Part shown: in pieces, positions 61,130 through 64,000 of the stretch
Numbering within the stretch: position 1 is the stretch's first letter
How the letters are laid out: the number at the start of each line of letters is the position of its first letter
Origin: Thereva unica
Lineage: Eukaryota; Arthropoda; Insecta; Diptera; Therevidae
Direction of reading: 5' to 3'
DNA: 64,000 nucleotides
Assembly (NCBI GenBank): GCA_949987705.1
Contig: OX465282.1
Coordinates: 3,460,501-3,524,500, forward strand
The notes under the pieces: generated by a model
Told to the model about the DNA's origin: nothing
Seen by the model: only the letters and a program-made list of their open reading frames with translations
Databases searched by the model: none
Position numbers and translations under genes: made by a program

Positions 61130-61350
61130 CTGCTGTTACGCTGATGTGAATACCCGACCATGAAGGTGAAATTGGTAATAAAATTTCCGATGGCCTAGCT
61201 AGAATAGGGCCAAGCTCAAAACTTTGGTTAGAATCCTTTCTGCAGCTTAACCAGCCGCCACGATCAGCCATCAGTAATTTAGTCGATCCGTTTTTCTTCA
61301 TAGCTGGACAAGGACTTAAGGCGCTCGTCAAGCAAAAGATTCATTCAAAT
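61130..61350 (+). pseudogene. LINE RNase H C-terminal remnant
   Basis: IPDHEGEIGNKISDGLARIG corresponds to VPGHWGIEGNEAADSLAREG. The rest is unassigned. Confidence 0.55.
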
Positions 61351-62260
61351 TGACAAAGGATATAGATCCCAAACCAATTTTAATTTCAAGCCTTAACCGA
61401 CAAGGTTATTAATTATGGGTTGAGCCAATAGACCAATTAAAATGGGTCGCAGTGCGCGCTAAGATATCCCCATCCTTGGGGAATGAATGAACATGGTCTG
61501 AAACCGATTGATCGTGATCGTGAAACACTTGACCACAAAAAAGATCGTCCTAACAAACACTGTCGATCGTTATATCATGGTATCAAGCTCGCCATAATGA
61601 GGGCAACTGGAACGAATTGCCCCGGGCTCCAAGTCAGAGGGGGTCCCCGAAAATGGATTGAGAACCAGAAAGTTAAAACACCTATGTCCTTGCCTTCTAA
61701 ACATCAAGCAGGTAATAGCCTAAGACCTATTCCGTTCTAGGTTACACTATGTTACTTAGTAATACGTTTAGCACTAATGGAAAACTGACTACATAGTACC
61801 AAATCTGGTACCAAATTAATTCTGAGAGAAGCTAATTCAAAAAATAATTTTTCTAGAGAATTTGTTTTTCCTGAACGAAGCAAACGAACTTTTCCTTCCT
61901 ACTTCGTTAGCTAAACTGGTTCGCGTGGTCGAATTCGTATTGGGCGTGTTGAAGCGTCGCTGATAAACTAGGAAGCAAATGGCTTCATTTGGAAATTCGA
62001 ACGATTTCAACAGATATTAGCAAAGTTCATCAATGTTAAAGCCTTGTCAGACTTGACCGAAAAGGCTAAATGTTTCGTAACTTCTGGAACTAAGCTGAAC
62101 TTCAATTTCCAGAAACTGTAGGACGTGGAAAACAATTTCCCGTCAAAAAAGTGCTGATATAAAGTTTGAAAAATTCATGATGTTTGCAAAGGGTAACACA
62201 ATTTGACACGGTTTTTAAGGACTATTTGGGATGCTGCAGGAGGGAATGAAACGAGGGGTC
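61351..62260. other. Intergenic, no recognised feature
   Basis: Contains an 85-codon + strand frame at 61483-61740 with no motif I know. Otherwise AT-rich. Confidence 0.35.
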
Positions 62261-62264
62261 TAAT

Positions 62265-62640
62265 CTGTTGTTTTGGGAGTCAGTCTCAGGTCATAGACAG
62301 GCTAAATATTTTATAAGACTCTTTGTCTTAAGAGGCACTTTAAACAGAGCGGTTCTAAGCCTGCTGGTGGGTTATCTGACTGGCCATGTAGGACTGCGGT
62401 ATCACCTCCACAACCTAAGACTGTGCCAAGAGACGCAATGCCGACTCAACATGGAAGGCGACGAGACTTCCACACATATTCTTTGTGAATGTCCTGATCT
62501 GATCTGGCTTAGAAGAAGAACGTATATCAGAGAGTCAAATCCGGCATTGGTCGATTAAACACCATCTTGCCTTCATCCGGAAGGCTAATAGTCTGTTCCG
62601 CTAGTGGGGTATGTACAGAATAGGCCTAACTTGTTCACCA
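62265..62640 (+). pseudogene. LOA/I-like LINE 3' end
   Basis: LVGYLTGHVGLRYHLHNLRL, CRLNMEGDETSTHILCECPD, IWLRRRTYIRES and the 3' UTR GTTCCGCTAGTGGGGTA match the 49161 element. The first zinc-knuckle pair is lost (CRLC to CRLN). Confidence 0.85.
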
Positions 62641-62664
62641 TGTGGGTTACCCCCTCACTCCTTA

Positions 62665-62960
62665 ACTCACTGAATGTATACAGCGACGCTGACTTTGGTG
62701 GTGATAAAGCAACACGTAAATCAACAATTGAAATTTGCTGTAATATTAGCTAGGGGAGCAATTACTTGGACTAGCAAACTTCAAAGAACAGTTTCTCTCT
62801 CAACAACTGAAGCTGAGATAATAGCTGCAACTGCAGGAACTAATATGGATATGAAATATTGTGTTTTAATCAACTTTCAACTTTTACTAAACCCTTGGCT
62901 AGAAGTATATTTAATTATCTTCGCTCTAGCATCGGAATGCTGGAGTAGTCAACTAGTTGG
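62665..62960 (+). pseudogene. Ty1/copia RNase H remnant
   Basis: YSDADFGGDKATRKST in one frame and, after a frameshift, GAITWTSKLQRTVSLSTTEA, EIIAATAGT in another. This is the canonical copia RNase H (DADWAGD ... RKSTSG ... SKLQ..VSLSTTEAE). It is the only LTR-element trace noticed in the window. Confidence 0.8.
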
Positions 62961-63069
62961 CATGTAGTGTTTTGGAGGAAGTGTTGTAGTAGAAACTCTA
63001 CGTGAGAGATACAAACTATAGAAAAGTTATCTTTTTTTCCTTCTTTTTGATGACATGTACTTTTGCTTT

Positions 63070-63275
63070 TACTTCAAATCCTCCTCGGTCCAACGAGAGA
63101 CGATAGAATATGACGAAGTAGCTATAACAGCGGAGGTGCGATGCGACAGCGAGGGAGACCCAACCTTCGTTAGAAGGATGGCGTAGGCCAGAACGCTCAG
63201 GGAGAACAGTTGCGAGAGGCCAGGACCGGATCGTGGTTGTAGAGCCGTCAAAGAAGAAGAAGAAGCTATAACAGC
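63070..63275 (+). pseudogene. LINE tail fragment
   Basis: Frames with GRPNLRWKDGVGQD-type sequence (CGACAGCGAGGGAGACCCAA) and a GAAGAAGAAGAAG end resemble LINE ORF2 tails. Adjacent to an inverted SINE. Confidence 0.45.
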
Positions 63276-63283
63276 GAGCTGTA

Positions 63284-63704
63284 ATTTTTTTATGTGAAAG
63301 ACTAGAGGCTCAGAAAATCACGTTGACAATCTATTTTCTTCGTATAGAGTGCAATGTCGAACAGCAGCTCTAGTCAGGAAGGAAGGAATTGCTACAACCT
63401 AGCCGCGATATTTTTATTCCATCTACTCCCAACCATTACTATCGCGACTCTGGCATCGGGGCTTCAAGAAACAACTCGCTGGAGTGTTATGCCTCCTGAA
63501 ACGAGTTGAATGCGCTTTGGTGGAGCGGGAAGGGCTAAGGAATGCTATGACAAGAGGAATCAGGAATGTAAAGAGGGAAGAAGAAAGAAGGAAAGTTATG
63601 TAGGTGGGAAAGTGGAAAATGCGAAGGAACGTGGGCCTGTTGGATTCGAACCCGGGACCTCTGGGAGGGTAACAAGACGCCTTACTCCCTGGTCTACCGA
63701 GGCC
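63284..63704 (-). mobile_element. tRNA-derived SINE, copy 3
   Basis: On the - strand the head reads GGCCTCGGTAGACCAGGGAG, GTCCCGGGTTCGAATCCAAC. The body shares CATAACACTCCAGCGAGTTG, GCCCCGATGCCAGAGT, and the tail CTCTAGTCTTTCACATAAAA. Confidence 0.85.
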
Positions 63705-64000
63705 AAAATTTTTAACCATCCAGAACTCTCAACGTTTATAAAAATACTAGACTAAGATTAGGCTCTCATATGATCAGGATGGAGGACAACAATATCCAAA
63801 AACACCTCATGGTAGCAGAAGTTTCCGGAAATAAATCTGTAAGCAGACGCAGGAAGACATTGATAGATTCTGTGACGGCTAATATGTTTCAAGGGACCGT
63901 CAAACTTGGATAAATACTCTAAAGGAGGCCAAGGCTCGATTTGGACTGCAGCGCAATTGGATGGACAGCTGGATGAATCTATGGTGAACGTGATTATATG
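63705..64000. other. Window end, no recognised feature
   Basis: Unassigned sequence with one short frame. Cut by the window end. Confidence 0.3.

Noticed and set aside
61483..61740. An 85-codon + strand frame
   Set aside because: No motif, no splice context and no similarity to anything recognised. Kept only as a mention.

Overview
This window is a stretch of a repeat-rich animal nuclear genome, most likely an insect and probably a fly (Diptera). The signs are spliced GT-AG genes, CAG/CAA-encoded glutamine runs, AT-rich introns, insect-type I/LOA-like, RTE-like and CR1/jockey-like LINEs, tRNA-derived SINEs, and MITEs. There are no bacterial operons. The assignment to flies is an inference from gene and transposon style, not something proved here.

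Three host genes can be supported. (1) A Ral guanine-nucleotide exchange factor of the RalGDS/Rgl family lies on the + strand with six exons between 3991 and 33345. All junctions are phase 0 and the joined product is about 840 residues: polyQ N-terminus, REM, CDC25/RasGEF and C-terminal RA domains. (2) A complete, intronless alpha-1,4-glycosyltransferase (A4GALT-like, GT32) lies on the - strand at 15233-16318, nested inside the 15.4-kb first intron of Rgl. (3) A complete three-exon Vps36 gene (ESCRT-II) lies on the - strand at 52345-53655, product 391 residues. The genes are functionally unrelated: Ral signalling, glycolipid synthesis in the Golgi, and endosomal sorting.

Almost everything else is mobile or repetitive DNA. 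1-6.2 kb: two copies of a composite repeat that carries a LINE tail and a 5S-rRNA-like segment. One copy is interrupted by a CR1/jockey-like LINE. 6.6-19.7 kb (Rgl intron 1): RTE-like LINE, two diverged copies of a roughly 1.2-kb repeat enclosed by a duplicated flank, a 554-bp MITE, the nested glycosyltransferase, another RTE fragment and a tRNA-derived SINE. 19.9-27.8 kb (intron 2): fragments of three LINE families and a second SINE. 28.8-32.2 kb (intron 4): an internally deleted LOA-like LINE. 33.4-36.5 kb: a hAT-type element just after the Rgl stop codon, loaded with nested insertions. 37.4-39.2 kb: another LOA-like LINE. 39.8-40.7 kb: a near-perfect long palindrome.

41.2-49.1 kb holds a CR1/jockey-like LINE sitting in the edge of a satellite array of about 20-21 units of 310/311 bp. 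A 5'-truncated but 1014-codon-open LOA/I-like LINE (49161-52293, 8-bp target duplication) lies between this satellite and the 3' end of Vps36. The last 10 kb contains two RTE copies (one carrying two MITEs), an AT-rich block, more LINE pieces, a copia remnant and a third SINE.

No functional rRNA or tRNA gene, CRISPR array or new enzymatic system was found. The more unusual items are the long hairpin, the 5S-derived repeats, the SINE that shares its 3' tail with the local CR1/jockey-like LINE, the satellite architecture beside Vps36, and MITE insertions that can be read against empty sites elsewhere in the same window.
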